From Marinoscillum sp. MHG1-6 (GTDB lineage Bacteria > Bacteroidota > Bacteroidia > Cytophagales > Cyclobacteriaceae), in contig NZ_JAMZMI010000007.1 in NCBI RefSeq assembly GCF_024714475.1, positions 1 through 63,497 on the forward strand: a DNA stretch of 63,497 nucleotides, in the 5' to 3' direction. Numbering within the stretch: position 1 is the first letter of the stretch; each line of letters starts with the position of its first letter. The position numbers were made by a program, and so were the translations under genes. The notes below the pieces were generated by a model. That model was given only the letters and a program-made list of their open reading frames with translations, was not told the DNA's origin and made no database searches. This document shows positions 39,177 to 48,503 of the stretch, piece after piece.

Positions 39177-39524
39177 TTAAGAGAGTTTGTTATTTTCCGA
39201 AGGAAAAATAAGAACAGGTTTGTGCGCTTTGGCTTCAGCCGCATCAATAGAGCAATAGGAAATAACGATGATAACATCACCTACCTGCGCTTTTCTGGCT
39301 GCAGGTCCATTGAGGCATATTTGACCAGATCCTCTCTCACCTTTAATTACATACGTTTCTAATCGCTCCCCATTATTAATGTTAACGATCTGCACCTTTT
39401 CATTTTCCACAATATTGGCAGCATCCATGAGATCCTCATCTATGGAAATAGAACCTACATAATGAAGTTCTGCCTGGGTGATTTTTACTCGATGTATCTT
39501 GGATTTTAGTACTTCTATAAACAT
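39177..39524 (-). CDS. panD: aspartate 1-decarboxylase (pyruvoyl-dependent)
   Basis: PanD makes beta-alanine from aspartate for pantothenate. It is self-processed: the GSISID motif gives cleavage between Gly24 and Ser25, where Ser25 becomes the pyruvoyl group. Lys9, Arg54-type and Tyr58-type residues lie in the expected segments. I start at the ATG 39524 ([13 protein letters not shown], 115 residues) rather than the longer frame from 39560, which would overlap panC by 29 bases and adds residues without family match. It starts 8 bases after the panC stop. Confidence 0.95.
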   Translation of the reverse strand: MFIEVLKSKIHRVKITQAELHYVGSISIDEDLMDAANIVENEKVQIVNINNGERLETYVIKGERGSGQICLNGPAARKAQVGDVIIVISYCSIDAAEAKAHKPVLIFPSENNKLS

Positions 39525-39531
39525 TCCTGTA

Positions 39532-40389
39532 TCAATCTTGCCGCAAATATAGGTTATCAATGAGTCTTATACCCTCTACATAACCAGCCACACATACTGC
39601 CAGTTCCGACACGTCCTTCAGTTTACCGTTTATTGAAGTAAGATCGTGTGCATTAACGATCTCAAGGTATTCCATCTTCAGACCGTCAATTCCTGAATAA
39701 TACTCCATTGCCTCATCTTTCAATTCCTGTCCTTCTCTCCCTTGTTCAATACCCCTCTTGACCATTTTCAGGCCCTGAAATAAATGATCTGCAATTTTGA
39801 GCCCCGTTTGGCTCAACCTTCTGTTTCTGGACGACATGGCCAAACCAGATTCCTCTCTTACAATTGGCAGACCAATGATCTCAACAGGTATAGACAGGTC
39901 AGTTACCATTCTCCTAATGATCAAAAACTGCTGAAGATCTTTTAAGCCGAAATAGGAGCGATCAGGACTCACCTGATTGAGCAACTTATTCACTACCAAG
40001 CCCACCCCTTCGAAATGGCCCGGTCTAAAGGCTCCCTCCATGGTTGCCGTCATGGATCCAAAAGTAAGATTGATCTTGGGCTCTTCAGGGTACATATCCT
40101 CTTCAGATGGTGCATATAAGAAATCAACTGCATGCCGTTTTAGAAAGGCAATATCCTCCTCAATCACTCGGGGATATTTCAAATAATCGTCTGGATTATT
40201 AAACTGTAACGGATTGACAAAGACACTTACCACCGTAAAATCATTGTCTACTTTACTACGCCTGATCAGGCTCAAATGACCATTGTGCAATGCACCCATT
40301 GTAGCCACAAAACCTATTGTTTTACCCTGTAAACGCAGTTTTTGTATAGTACGGTAAATGAGTCGGGGTGAGCTAACTACCTGCATCAA
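39532..40389 (-). CDS. panC: pantothenate synthetase
   Basis: PanC joins pantoate and beta-alanine using ATP. The 285-residue protein carries [17 protein letters not shown] (HIGH-like ATP motif), [17 protein letters not shown] and [12 protein letters not shown] (KMSKS-like loop). Length is normal. It is the first gene of a panC-panD-flippase-like run. No strong Bacteroidetes promoter is obvious in the 107 bases shared with the divergent glycogen-synthase gene. Confidence 0.96.
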   Translation of the reverse strand: MMQVVSSPRLIYRTIQKLRLQGKTIGFVATMGALHNGHLSLIRRSKVDNDFTVVSVFVNPLQFNNPDDYLKYPRVIEEDIAFLKRHAVDFLYAPSEEDMYPEEPKINLTFGSMTATMEGAFRPGHFEGVGLVVNKLLNQVSPDRSYFGLKDLQQFLIIRRMVTDLSIPVEIIGLPIVREESGLAMSSRNRRLSQTGLKIADHLFQGLKMVKRGIEQGREGQELKDEAMEYYSGIDGLKMEYLEIVNAHDLTSINGKLKDVSELAVCVAGYVEGIRLIDNLYLRQD

Positions 40390-40424
40390 GCATAGAGTTA
40401 ATGATTTCTAACTGGCTGAAAATG

Positions 40425-40455
40425 TTGATTATATAGCAAAAATATGGTAATTTTG
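40425..40455 (+). promoter_or_regulatory. promoter of the glycogen-synthase-domain gene
   Basis: TAATTTTG (40448-40455) fits the -7 consensus with TTG (40425-40427) 20 bases upstream. It lies 41 bases before the start at 40497. Confidence 0.55.
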
Positions 40456-40496
40456 AGCTCATTTTCGAGTATCCTCAACAAAATAGCAATAAATCT

Positions 40497-41309
40497 ATGT
40501 CAAATTTAAGAATCCTTTACGTAGCGAGCGAAATCAATCCTTTTTTGAAGACAACTGAGGTCGCTGATTTCGTGAGAAGGCTCCCTCAAGCCATGCAGGA
40601 GCGAGGTATGGAAATTAGGATTTTAGTTCCAAGATTTGGATTAATTAACGAAAGAAAGAACAGACTACACGAAGTAGTTCGTTTGTCTGGTATCAACATC
40701 TCTATTGGGGATGAGGAAAAACCGCTCATCATTAAAGTAGCATCTATTCCTAATGCTAAGCTGCAGGTTTACTTTATTGATAATGAAGATTACTTCCACA
40801 GAAAATCCGTTTTCTTCGATAAGGAAGATAATTTTTATGAAGACAATGACGAGCGAGCAATATTTTTCTGCAAGGGCGTTTTAGAGACAGTGAAAAAACT
40901 GGGATGGTCTCCTGACATCATTCACTGTAATGACTGGATGACAAGTTTGATTCCATTGTACGTACAGAGTACTTATAAAAACGATCCGATTTTCAAGGAT
41001 TCAAAAACTGTATTTACTATTCACAATAATAGATTTAGTCATAAATTTGGCGACGATTTGTTGGACAAGGTGAAGATGATCGATATCGACGACAGTATGC
41101 TTCACCCGCTTAAAACTGCTGATTACGAAGGATTTATTAAGATCGGTGTTGAATTTGCTGATGCTGTAATCAACGCAGACGAAGAATCCTCTGACAGTTT
41201 CAAGAAAGTTATCGCCGACATTTCAAATAAAATCAAAATTGACACCATTCAGAATGGAGATGATGCTGAAGAATCTTACTTCAACCTTTACAACGACCTT
41301 GTTGGCTAA
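40497..41309 (+). CDS. glycogen/starch synthase N-terminal-domain protein (short form)
   Basis: A 270-residue protein equal to only the N-terminal Rossmann half (GT5) of glycogen synthase: ILYVASEINPF, MEIRILVPRFGLINER, DDERAIFFCKGVLETVKKLGW, DIIHCNDWMTSLIPLY. The C-terminal nucleotide-sugar domain is absent. In full-length enzymes the N-terminus carries K-x-G-G for ADP-glucose; here it is KTTE (Lys18-Glu21). Short forms like this are widespread in Bacteroidetes. Glycosyltransferase activity is doubtful; a regulatory or binding role is possible. It precedes the DUF4270 and glmS genes. Confidence 0.88.
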   Translation: MSNLRILYVASEINPFLKTTEVADFVRRLPQAMQERGMEIRILVPRFGLINERKNRLHEVVRLSGINISIGDEEKPLIIKVASIPNAKLQVYFIDNEDYFHRKSVFFDKEDNFYEDNDERAIFFCKGVLETVKKLGWSPDIIHCNDWMTSLIPLYVQSTYKNDPIFKDSKTVFTIHNNRFSHKFGDDLLDKVKMIDIDDSMLHPLKTADYEGFIKIGVEFADAVINADEESSDSFKKVIADISNKIKIDTIQNGDDAEESYFNLYNDLVG

Positions 41310-42654
41310 ACTTAAAAACTCATATAAACCGGGATTAATGCTTCTTGCGTTAATCCCGTTTTTTTTTGCTTGCAATGACCCGAACGAACTCGGAGTGGAA
41401 TTGGATGAGCAAAATTCAAAAACTGAACTCAAGTTTATAGAATTCACGCTCCCATCCCTGACTATGCTCATTGATAGTTTGCTCACGGATAATGCGAGGG
41501 CTCTTTTACTGGGTAGGATCAAAAACGATTCTACCTTCGGGAGTGTTCGTGCCCGTTCATTTGTGAAATACCAACCAGATGGCGGCACCTTGCCGGATGA
41601 TTCTCTGGAATTAGTCAGGGCCTTTGTCCGTGTTAAATATTCCAAAGCTTTACTGGCATCGGATATTCCTCGTAATGATTTTACTATCTACGAAGCCAAG
41701 GACACCCTTTTTAGTTCAGTCACTTATCTGGCCAATACACCAACACCATTTGACGGCACCAATCCAATTGGTTCTGTATCAGAGCTTTTGGATATTTACA
41801 GCGATTCATTGACGGAGATTGACCTTAGCACAGAATTAGCCAATTCCCTTTTCACAAAGTTGGAACTGGCTACGAGTAGTGACCCTGATTACCTCGATTC
41901 ATTGAATAACAGGAAATATTATTACCCAGCCTTGGTTTTTGAACCCGGAGATGACAATGAAGCTCTGCTCACTTTTGACATGACATTGGACACCGTAGGC
42001 CTTTTTGTTGAAATGCAAGACTCGACTGGTATTAACAAATACTACTATAAATTCAGTCTGCAGGAAAAAAATTATTCTCAAGTCATCAGAGATAGGACCG
42101 GAAGCAAATATGCAACCCTGACAGAGAGTTACGATGTCTACGATCAACCAGAAACCACTGTTAAACTGAATGCTGCTGCGGGGCTTTACCCGTTGGTGGA
42201 TTTACAACCTTATCTGGACTTCCTGGACTCATCAGAAAACATCATCATCAACAAAGCGGAAGTAACCATTAAGAATAATGAGTTAAGTGAATTTATTCCG
42301 CCAGTCTCCCAAATCAGGTATTTGTTTGCGGACGAAATGAACAAAATCGATGCACAGGGAGCCCTGGGAATTTCAGGGGCTTCAGGAGCTCATGCGGTGC
42401 TGAATAACAGCGGATACTTAACCGGCTCTACTGGTTCAGCCTCCTTGCTAACAGGTACTTATTCGGAGGATGATCTACAGTACGCCAATGAAATAACCCT
42501 ATTCAGTCAGGTGCTTCTGGATCAAAAATTATCAGACACCGATTACATTAGTGCCAAGCTGGCCATAACCAATGTCAATATTCATGAGGTAGGGTATAGT
42601 AGCTTTCCAAAATCTGATATTAAATTGAGAGTATTCTATACCAAACTCAAATAA
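41263..42654 (+). CDS. DUF4270 domain-containing lipoprotein
   Basis: A lipoprotein of the DUF4270 family: lipobox PFFFAC, then CNDPNELGVELD and a beta-rich body with repeated TYLANTPTPFDG-like segments and a C-terminal KLRVFYTKLK. Starts compete: ATG 41263 (463 residues, overlapping the previous gene by 47 bases), TTG 41302, or ATG 41338. The last leaves a signal peptide with no positive N-region. I favour an upstream start because it retains Lys-rich residues before the hydrophobic core. The coding start overlaps an intrinsic terminator (41330-41367). Function unknown; outer-membrane lipoprotein is inferred. Confidence 0.82.
   Translation: MLKNLTSTFTTTLLAKLKNSYKPGLMLLALIPFFFACNDPNELGVELDEQNSKTELKFIEFTLPSLTMLIDSLLTDNARALLLGRIKNDSTFGSVRARSFVKYQPDGGTLPDDSLELVRAFVRVKYSKALLASDIPRNDFTIYEAKDTLFSSVTYLANTPTPFDGTNPIGSVSELLDIYSDSLTEIDLSTELANSLFTKLELATSSDPDYLDSLNNRKYYYPALVFEPGDDNEALLTFDMTLDTVGLFVEMQDSTGINKYYYKFSLQEKNYSQVIRDRTGSKYATLTESYDVYDQPETTVKLNAAAGLYPLVDLQPYLDFLDSSENIIINKAEVTIKNNELSEFIPPVSQIRYLFADEMNKIDAQGALGISGASGAHAVLNNSGYLTGSTGSASLLTGTYSEDDLQYANEITLFSQVLLDQKLSDTDYISAKLAITNVNIHEVGYSSFPKSDIKLRVFYTKLK
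41330..41367 (+). terminator. intrinsic terminator overlapping the DUF4270 signal-peptide codons
   Basis: CGGGATTAATG (41330-41340) pairs with CGTTAATCCCG (41348-41358), 11 base pairs with one G-T, around a 7-base loop, followed by nine T. It begins 21 bases past the glycogen-synthase-domain stop. The same bases encode the hydrophobic signal (MLLALIPFFFAC) of the next gene, so the structure is both a terminator and coding sequence. Confidence 0.85.
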
Positions 42655-42669
42655 TTCAGACTTCGACTT

Positions 42670-44508
42670 ATGTGTGGAATTGTTGCCTATCTGGGAAAAC
42701 AAAAAGCGGAGCCAATACTGATCAAGGGTCTCAAGAGACTTGAGTATCGGGGCTACGATAGTACCGGAATTGCATTAATCGAAAACGATGAGCTTCAGGT
42801 TCATAAGAAGAAAGGTAAAGTTGCTGAGCTCGAGACTGAACTAAGTGCTCAATCCTTCAAAAGCTCCATTGGGATCGGGCATACTCGCTGGGCCACTCAT
42901 GGTGAACCCAATGACGTAAATGCTCACCCTCATTATTCAGCTGATCAAAGCCTGGCGGTGATTCATAATGGGATCATTGAAAATTACCGCTCCCTAAAAA
43001 CGGAGCTTCAAAAAAAAGGATACTCCTTTAAAAGTGATACAGATACTGAGGTTTTCGCCACTTTCCTACAAGACGTTAAAACCTCTAATGATCTAAACCT
43101 GGAGGATGCTGTACGCCTTGCTCTTAGTCGGGTTGTTGGCGCCTATGCCATTGTCATTCTTTCAAAGGAAGAGCCTGACACCTTGATTGCTGCTCGCAAG
43201 GGAAGCCCTATGGTAATTGGGGTTGGTAAGGGTGAGTATTTTGTCGCCTCTGATGCTACACCTATAGTAGAGTACACCAATAACGTTATTTACCTCAATG
43301 ATGAGGAAGTGGCCATTATCAAAAGTGACAGCCTGGAGATAACGGATTTGAAAGACATCCCGCTCACTCCTAAAATCCATGAGATAGACATTGCCCTGGA
43401 TGAAATTGAGAAAGGAGGATACGAGCATTTCATGCTAAAGGAGATTTTCGAACAGCCTAAATCCATAGCGGATTGTATGAGAGGGCGCCTGAAAATGCCT
43501 GAACAGACACTAATACTTGGCGGAATCCAAAAGTATACTGACGCCCTGATCCAGGCAGAAAAAATCACCTTTATTGCCTGTGGTACGTCATGGCACGCCG
43601 GACTGGTTGCTGAATACATTTTTGAGGAATTTTGCAGGATACCAGTGGAGGTTCAATACGCCTCAGAGTATCGCTATCGCAACCCAATCGTAAAACCCGG
43701 TGAAATTGTCATCGCAATTTCTCAATCCGGTGAAACGGCAGACACCCTCGCAGCAATAGAGATCGCGCAGAGACGTGGTGCTATTGTTCTGGGAATTGTC
43801 AATGCTGTCGGGTCCTCTATTTCCAGAGTTACGGATGAAGGTGCCTACCTCCATGCCGGACCCGAAATCGGGGTCGCATCCACCAAAGCATTTACGGCGC
43901 AGCTGACCGTGCTAAGCATGATGGCCATCAAAGCAGCTTTATTGAAAGGAACCATCACAGACAGCACCTTCAGGGAGCTACTGAATGAATTAAATGATAT
44001 CCCGGCTAAAGTGGCTAAGGCTCTGACGCTCAATGACAAAATCAAAGAGATATCAGCAACATTTAAGGATGCCCACAATTTCCTTTACCTAGGTAGAGGT
44101 TACAACTTCCCCGTTGCACTGGAAGGGGCACTTAAACTGAAAGAAATCTCCTATATACACGCTGAAGGTTACCCGGCCGCAGAGATGAAGCACGGACCGA
44201 TCGCTTTGATTGACGAAAATATGCCTGTAGTATTCATTGCTACTCGTGATAGTTCTTATGACAAGATCATTTCCAATATTCAGGAAGTAAAATCGAGAAA
44301 AGGAAAAGTGATTGCAGTAGTAACGGAAGGAGACGTATTAATTCCTGGTATGGCAGATTATACTATCGAAGTTCCAGCCACTCACGAGGCGTTAATGCCA
44401 TTGGTATCAGTTGTGCCACTTCAGCTTCTTTCTTACCATATCGCTGTGATGAGAGGGGCAAATGTTGATCAACCACGAAACCTTGCCAAGTCTGTTACAG
44501 TTGAATAG
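42670..44508 (+). CDS. glmS: glutamine-fructose-6-phosphate aminotransferase (isomerizing)
   Basis: GlmS makes glucosamine-6-phosphate for cell-wall precursors. In 612 residues: N-terminal glutaminase with nucleophile Cys2 (MCGIVAYLG), TRWATHG and HNGIIENY, then two SIS sugar-binding domains (ISQSGETADT, GRGYNFPVALEGALKLKEISY), ending in PRNLAKSVTVE. Length and motifs are standard. No glmS ribozyme is visible in the 15-base gap upstream. RidA follows after 2 bases. Confidence 0.97.
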   Translation: MCGIVAYLGKQKAEPILIKGLKRLEYRGYDSTGIALIENDELQVHKKKGKVAELETELSAQSFKSSIGIGHTRWATHGEPNDVNAHPHYSADQSLAVIHNGIIENYRSLKTELQKKGYSFKSDTDTEVFATFLQDVKTSNDLNLEDAVRLALSRVVGAYAIVILSKEEPDTLIAARKGSPMVIGVGKGEYFVASDATPIVEYTNNVIYLNDEEVAIIKSDSLEITDLKDIPLTPKIHEIDIALDEIEKGGYEHFMLKEIFEQPKSIADCMRGRLKMPEQTLILGGIQKYTDALIQAEKITFIACGTSWHAGLVAEYIFEEFCRIPVEVQYASEYRYRNPIVKPGEIVIAISQSGETADTLAAIEIAQRRGAIVLGIVNAVGSSISRVTDEGAYLHAGPEIGVASTKAFTAQLTVLSMMAIKAALLKGTITDSTFRELLNELNDIPAKVAKALTLNDKIKEISATFKDAHNFLYLGRGYNFPVALEGALKLKEISYIHAEGYPAAEMKHGPIALIDENMPVVFIATRDSSYDKIISNIQEVKSRKGKVIAVVTEGDVLIPGMADYTIEVPATHEALMPLVSVVPLQLLSYHIAVMRGANVDQPRNLAKSVTVE

Positions 44509-44510
44509 GT

Positions 44511-44888
44511 ATGTCTAAGATAATCTTCGCCAAAAAAGCCCCGGAACCCATTGGACCTTACAGTCAGGCTGTAATTTCAGGGAGCCACTTATTCGTTTCC
44601 GGACAGATCGCCATTGACCAGCAATCCGGAAAAATGATCTCCACTACGATCGAAGAAGAAACAAAGCAGGTGATGACTAATATCGGATATATCCTGGAAG
44701 AAGCCGGTTTGACATTTGCGAATATCATCAAGTGTTCGATCTTCATTAGCGACATGAGTCAATTCAGCCAGATCAATGCGGTCTATGGCGAATTTTTTAA
44801 AGAAAATCCCCCTGCTCGGGAAACGGTAGAGGTCAGCCAACTTCCAAAAGGTGTGAATGTGGAGATTAGCTGTATCGCTGAGCTTTAA
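44511..44888 (+). CDS. RidA family reactive intermediate deaminase
   Basis: A 125-residue chorismate-mutase-fold trimer protein. RidA members hydrolyse reactive enamine/imine products of PLP enzymes. The signature is present: GPYSQAVISGSHLFVSGQIAID near the N-terminus and PPARETVEVSQLPKGVNVEIS near the C-terminus, including the conserved Arg in PARET that binds substrate carboxylate. It begins 2 bases after glmS, so it is probably co-transcribed. Confidence 0.94.
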   Translation: MSKIIFAKKAPEPIGPYSQAVISGSHLFVSGQIAIDQQSGKMISTTIEEETKQVMTNIGYILEEAGLTFANIIKCSIFISDMSQFSQINAVYGEFFKENPPARETVEVSQLPKGVNVEISCIAEL

Positions 44889-44894
44889 TTAGAC

Positions 44895-44925
44895 TTTCCA
44901 CACTCGAATCTCTTCGTTACTTTTG
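44895..44925 (+). promoter_or_regulatory. gltX promoter (Bacteroidetes type)
   Basis: TACTTTTG (44918-44925) fits the -7 consensus, with TTTC (44895-44898) 19 bases upstream. It lies 24 bases before the gltX start. Confidence 0.6.
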
Positions 44926-44949
44926 CGACCCCTAAAGGAATAAGAAAGC

Positions 44950-46473
44950 ATGGATAATGTGAGAGTAAGGTTTGCCCCCAGCCCAACCGGAGGATTACAC
45001 ATCGGAGGAGTTCGTACGGCTCTTTTCAATTACTTATTTGCAAAAAGAAATAATGGAACCTTCATCCTGAGGATCGAGGATACCGATCAGACCAGATTTG
45101 TGGAAGGAGCCGAAAAATATATTCTGGATGCTCTTGAATGGTGTGGTATTTCACCTAATGAAAGCGTGCTACAGGAAGGGGAATATGGTCCTTACCGACA
45201 ATCGGAAAGAAAAAACCTTTACAAACAATACGCAGATAAGCTTATCGCAGAAGGTAATGCCTATTACGCTTTTGATACACCCGAGGAATTAGAGGCCATG
45301 AGGGAACGTCTGAAAGAAGGCGGCCTGACCAACCCTCAATATGATGCCAGCGTCCGTATGACCATGAAAAACTCGCTAACGCTTACGGATCAGGAGGTCC
45401 AAAGTAAGCTGGATGTGGGAGAGCCATACGTTATTCGAGTAAAAATACCGGCTAAAGATGATGTCCGTTTTCATGATCTCATCAGGGGATGGGTGATGGT
45501 ACATGGCGCCACCCTGGACGATAAAGTACTCATGAAATCAGATGGAATGCCAACCTACCACCTGGCCAACGTAGTTGACGACCATCTGATGAAAATTTCT
45601 CACGTCATCCGTGGTGAAGAGTGGCTACCTTCTACCCCACTTCACGTATTGCTATACAAGTTTTTGGGATGGGAAGATCAGATGCCACAATTTGCTCACC
45701 TCCCATTGATCTTAAAACCTGATGGCAATGGTAAGCTCAGTAAAAGAGCCGCAGACAAAGCAGGTTTCCCCATTTTTCCATTGAATTGGGAGTTGAACGG
45801 AGAACTCACCAAGGGTTTTAGAGAAGAAGGTTTTTTACCGGAAGCATTGATCAACTTCCTTGCATTCCTTGGATGGAATCCCGGAACAGAACAAGAAATT
45901 TTTTCCCTTGAGGAACTGGCCTCACAATTTAGCCTGGAGCGTGTCAATAAGGCAGGAACCAAGTTTGACATTGAAAAAGTACGTTGGTTCAACCAACAGT
46001 ATATCAAAACCTACAATCCAGAAAAACTGGCTGAGATTGTCATTTCAGATCTTAAGGTGAAATACAACATTAAATGTGATCAGGAATTGGCGCTTCAGAT
46101 TGTAGACCTTCTAAAAGAAAGGGTCACCTATCCATTTGAATTTGCCGACAACTGTCTTTTCTTATTTGGACATCCAAAAGAATATGATGAAAAAGTAGCA
46201 CGCAAAAAATGGGGAGAGGAAGCTGTGAGGGCTGTGACCCTATACGGTGAAAAGTTGAGCGAAGTAGGAGACATCTCTCCGGAGGCTGCAAAAGACTTAT
46301 TTTTTAAGCTTATGGAAGAAAATGGAATTGGAGCAGGGAAAAACATGCAAGCCTTAAGGTTATCCATCACAGGGGAAGGTTCCGGACCTGACTTAATGTC
46401 GATCATTTCCATCATGGGTGGCAAAGCAGTGAACGAACGCATCCAATATTCCGTAGAAGTATTAGGTAACTAA
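44950..46473 (+). CDS. gltX: glutamyl-tRNA synthetase
   Basis: Class I aminoacyl-tRNA synthetase charging tRNA-Glu. The 507-residue protein has the HIGH motif in APSPTGGLHIGGVRTALFNY, the KMSKS equivalent GNGKLSKRAADK, and IRGEEWLPSTPLHVLLYKFLG. Length is standard. It has its own promoter and is followed closely by a small conserved gene. Confidence 0.97.
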   Translation: MDNVRVRFAPSPTGGLHIGGVRTALFNYLFAKRNNGTFILRIEDTDQTRFVEGAEKYILDALEWCGISPNESVLQEGEYGPYRQSERKNLYKQYADKLIAEGNAYYAFDTPEELEAMRERLKEGGLTNPQYDASVRMTMKNSLTLTDQEVQSKLDVGEPYVIRVKIPAKDDVRFHDLIRGWVMVHGATLDDKVLMKSDGMPTYHLANVVDDHLMKISHVIRGEEWLPSTPLHVLLYKFLGWEDQMPQFAHLPLILKPDGNGKLSKRAADKAGFPIFPLNWELNGELTKGFREEGFLPEALINFLAFLGWNPGTEQEIFSLEELASQFSLERVNKAGTKFDIEKVRWFNQQYIKTYNPEKLAEIVISDLKVKYNIKCDQELALQIVDLLKERVTYPFEFADNCLFLFGHPKEYDEKVARKKWGEEAVRAVTLYGEKLSEVGDISPEAAKDLFFKLMEENGIGAGKNMQALRLSITGEGSGPDLMSIISIMGGKAVNERIQYSVEVLGN

Positions 46474-46484
46474 AACCTGATACA

Positions 46485-46679
46485 ATGACTAAAAATCAAA
46501 AACCAGAAAAAGAAAAAGCAAGGGTCCACAAAGACCTTGAGGGGTTTGATATTTCTATCGATTCCTTCGGAGAAGTAAAAAGTGCCCTGAATATTGACGA
46601 CATCAATAAGTTTTTGAATAAAAACGTTGATGACAAAAAGCTGCGTGACAGAGAAGATCTAGACGATCTTAAAAAGTAA
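46485..46679 (+). CDS. small conserved hypothetical protein
   Basis: A 64-residue, strongly charged, soluble protein with no membrane segment: an N-terminal Lys/Glu-rich portion, then GFDISIDSFGEVKSALNIDD and LNKNVDDKKLRDREDL. I recall similar small proteins next to gltX in Cytophagales but know no function. It lies 11 bases after gltX, probably in the same transcript, and directly abuts the convergent methyltransferase-like gene. Confidence 0.7.
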   Translation: MTKNQKPEKEKARVHKDLEGFDISIDSFGEVKSALNIDDINKFLNKNVDDKKLRDREDLDDLKK

Positions 46680-47243
46680 TCACATAACCCCGGGTATGAT
46701 TGCTTTTACCTGTTTCCTATACTCACGGTAGTCATCTCCAAAATCTTTTAAAAGCTTCTTCTCCTCGAAGTGGATGCCAATGGGTAGGTATGCGCAAATA
46801 CAGGCTATAGAAACCAATACAATATTGCTCGGAACAGAAATCAACATCCCCAGCAAGATCAGCAGCCCACCCGAGTAAATGGGGTGCCTTACCTTCGCGT
46901 GTATTCCTGTGGTAACCAACCCTTTATTCTCAGCAGGATGGACTCCTAAAAATGACTTGAGCGAAATCTCCCTAAAGGCGGCAACCATGAGCATTACACC
47001 CCACACGCCAAGCCCTAATCCCAGGTACTTGGTTACAAAAGTCTGCTCGTAGAAATACACAGATTTACTTACGGCCATGAGTCCAATCAATACAATAAGT
47101 CCGATAGTGCTCATTGTTGAATAGATAAGACGATAGGCTTGTTCTCCCAAAGGGATCCTTCGCTTCACTCCTTCAGCAGCAAAAACGCTGTGAAGACCCA
47201 AATAAACCGTCCAACCAATAATTAAAGGGATATAACTACTCAA
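46680..47243 (-). CDS. isoprenylcysteine carboxyl methyltransferase/NnrU-like membrane protein
   Basis: A 187-residue membrane protein with about five hydrophobic helices. The C-terminal part has the ICMT-type pattern VRHPIYSGGLLILLG and HFEEKKLLKDFGDDYREYRKQV, the SAM-binding segment of the family; NnrU proteins share this fold. Substrate unknown. It is divergent from the following oxidoreductase gene, with 36-45 bases between them. Confidence 0.82.
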   Translation of the reverse strand: MSSYIPLIIGWTVYLGLHSVFAAEGVKRRIPLGEQAYRLIYSTMSTIGLIVLIGLMAVSKSVYFYEQTFVTKYLGLGLGVWGVMLMVAAFREISLKSFLGVHPAENKGLVTTGIHAKVRHPIYSGGLLILLGMLISVPSNIVLVSIACICAYLPIGIHFEEKKLLKDFGDDYREYRKQVKAIIPGVM

Positions 47244-47258
47244 CCTGTTTGTGTTAAT

Positions 47259-47266
47259 TAGATTTG
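47259..47266 (+). promoter_or_regulatory. -7 element of the AlaDH/saccharopine-dehydrogenase-like gene
   Basis: TAGATTTG fits the Bacteroidetes -7 consensus, 14-23 bases before the candidate starts. No matching -33 sequence lies 19 bases upstream. Confidence 0.4.
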
Positions 47267-47288
47267 CTGCGTCAAATTAGTGAAAATT

Positions 47289-48503
47289 ATGGGCAAGGTT
47301 AAAATTGGGATCATCAAAGAAGGGAAAGTTCCTATCGATCGGCGAGTGGCATTGACTCCTGCTCAGGCAAAATCCGTGATTGAACAGTTTCCGGGGGTAG
47401 AGCTTGTGGTACAAAGCAGTGAAATCAGATGCTTCTCCGATGAGGATTATCTTAACGCAGGCATTGCCATCACCCAAGACCTTAGTGATTGTGACATTAT
47501 CCTGGGTGTCAAGGAGGTGCCGATTCCTGAATTGATGAATGACAAGACTTACTTCTTCTTCAGCCATACCATCAAAAAGCAGCCTTATAACCGAGGCCTT
47601 CTGCAAGAAATTCTGGCGAAGAAGATTACCCTAATCGATTATGAGACCCTCACCAATCCCGATGGTAAACGCATCATTGCCTTTGGTCGATGGGCAGGAA
47701 TTGTAGGGGCATATAATGGTATTTGGACCTATGGGGAGAGGTATAACCTGTTTCATACCCGGCGCGCCCATGAATGTTTTGATCTGGACGATCTGAAGAA
47801 GGAATTTGAGAAGATCAAACTCCCTCCGATAAAAATATTACTTACCGGTGGTGGCCGAGTGGCCAAAGGTTCAATGGAAGTGCTGATGGCACTGGGCGCT
47901 CGAAAAGTAAGCCCGCACCAGTTCATGACGGAACAATACGAATTTCCAATCTTCGCTCAGCTGAACACCAGGGATTACAATAAGAAAAGTGATGGCGGAG
48001 CGTTTAGTAGGGTTGAGTTTTATTCGCACCCGGAAAAATACGAGTCACAATTTCTTCAGTATGCCAAGCATGCGGATATCCTCATCGCTTCAGCTTTTTG
48101 GGATCCTCGGGCTCCGGTCCTATTTGACCGAAAGGATGTACTGAAAAATGACTTCAAGATTAACATCATTGCAGACATTACCTGTGACATTGAGGGATCT
48201 ATTCCTTCAACCAAACAACCAAGCACGATTGAAGACCCTGTATATGATTACAACCCAAGCGATAATCGTGTCGAGGCAGCCTTTACTGATGAGGGCAACA
48301 TCACTGTTATGGCGGTGGACAACCTGCCTTGTGAACTTCCGAGAGATGCTTCAGAAAGTTTTGGTCATGAGCTTCTGACGAATGTACTTCCGGAATTGCT
48401 CGGGTCTGATGGAAAGAAAATAATTGAACGCGCAACGATTGCCAAAGACGGGGCCCTCACAGAAAAATATAGCTACTTACAAGATTACGTAGAAGGAAAA
48501 TGA
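47289..48503 (+). CDS. NAD(P)-dependent oxidoreductase, alanine dehydrogenase/saccharopine dehydrogenase-like
   Basis: A 404-residue protein opening with the AlaDH/PNT N-terminal pattern (KIGIIKEGKVPIDRRVALTPAQA) and a central nucleotide-binding motif, ILLTGGGRVAKGSMEVLMALGA. It most resembles the lysine-forming saccharopine dehydrogenase / lysine-ketoglutarate reductase-like group that Bacteroidetes carry. A GTG at 47280 would add three residues; I prefer the ATG at 47289. The substrate is not certain: lysine or saccharopine, or another amino acid. It overlaps rfbD by 4 bases. Confidence 0.8.
   Translation: MGKVKIGIIKEGKVPIDRRVALTPAQAKSVIEQFPGVELVVQSSEIRCFSDEDYLNAGIAITQDLSDCDIILGVKEVPIPELMNDKTYFFFSHTIKKQPYNRGLLQEILAKKITLIDYETLTNPDGKRIIAFGRWAGIVGAYNGIWTYGERYNLFHTRRAHECFDLDDLKKEFEKIKLPPIKILLTGGGRVAKGSMEVLMALGARKVSPHQFMTEQYEFPIFAQLNTRDYNKKSDGGAFSRVEFYSHPEKYESQFLQYAKHADILIASAFWDPRAPVLFDRKDVLKNDFKINIIADITCDIEGSIPSTKQPSTIEDPVYDYNPSDNRVEAAFTDEGNITVMAVDNLPCELPRDASESFGHELLTNVLPELLGSDGKKIIERATIAKDGALTEKYSYLQDYVEGK

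Noticed and set aside
42655-42669. glmS ribozyme upstream of glmS
   Set aside because: Only 15 bases separate the genes, too short for the ribozyme, and regulation of that type is not expected here.
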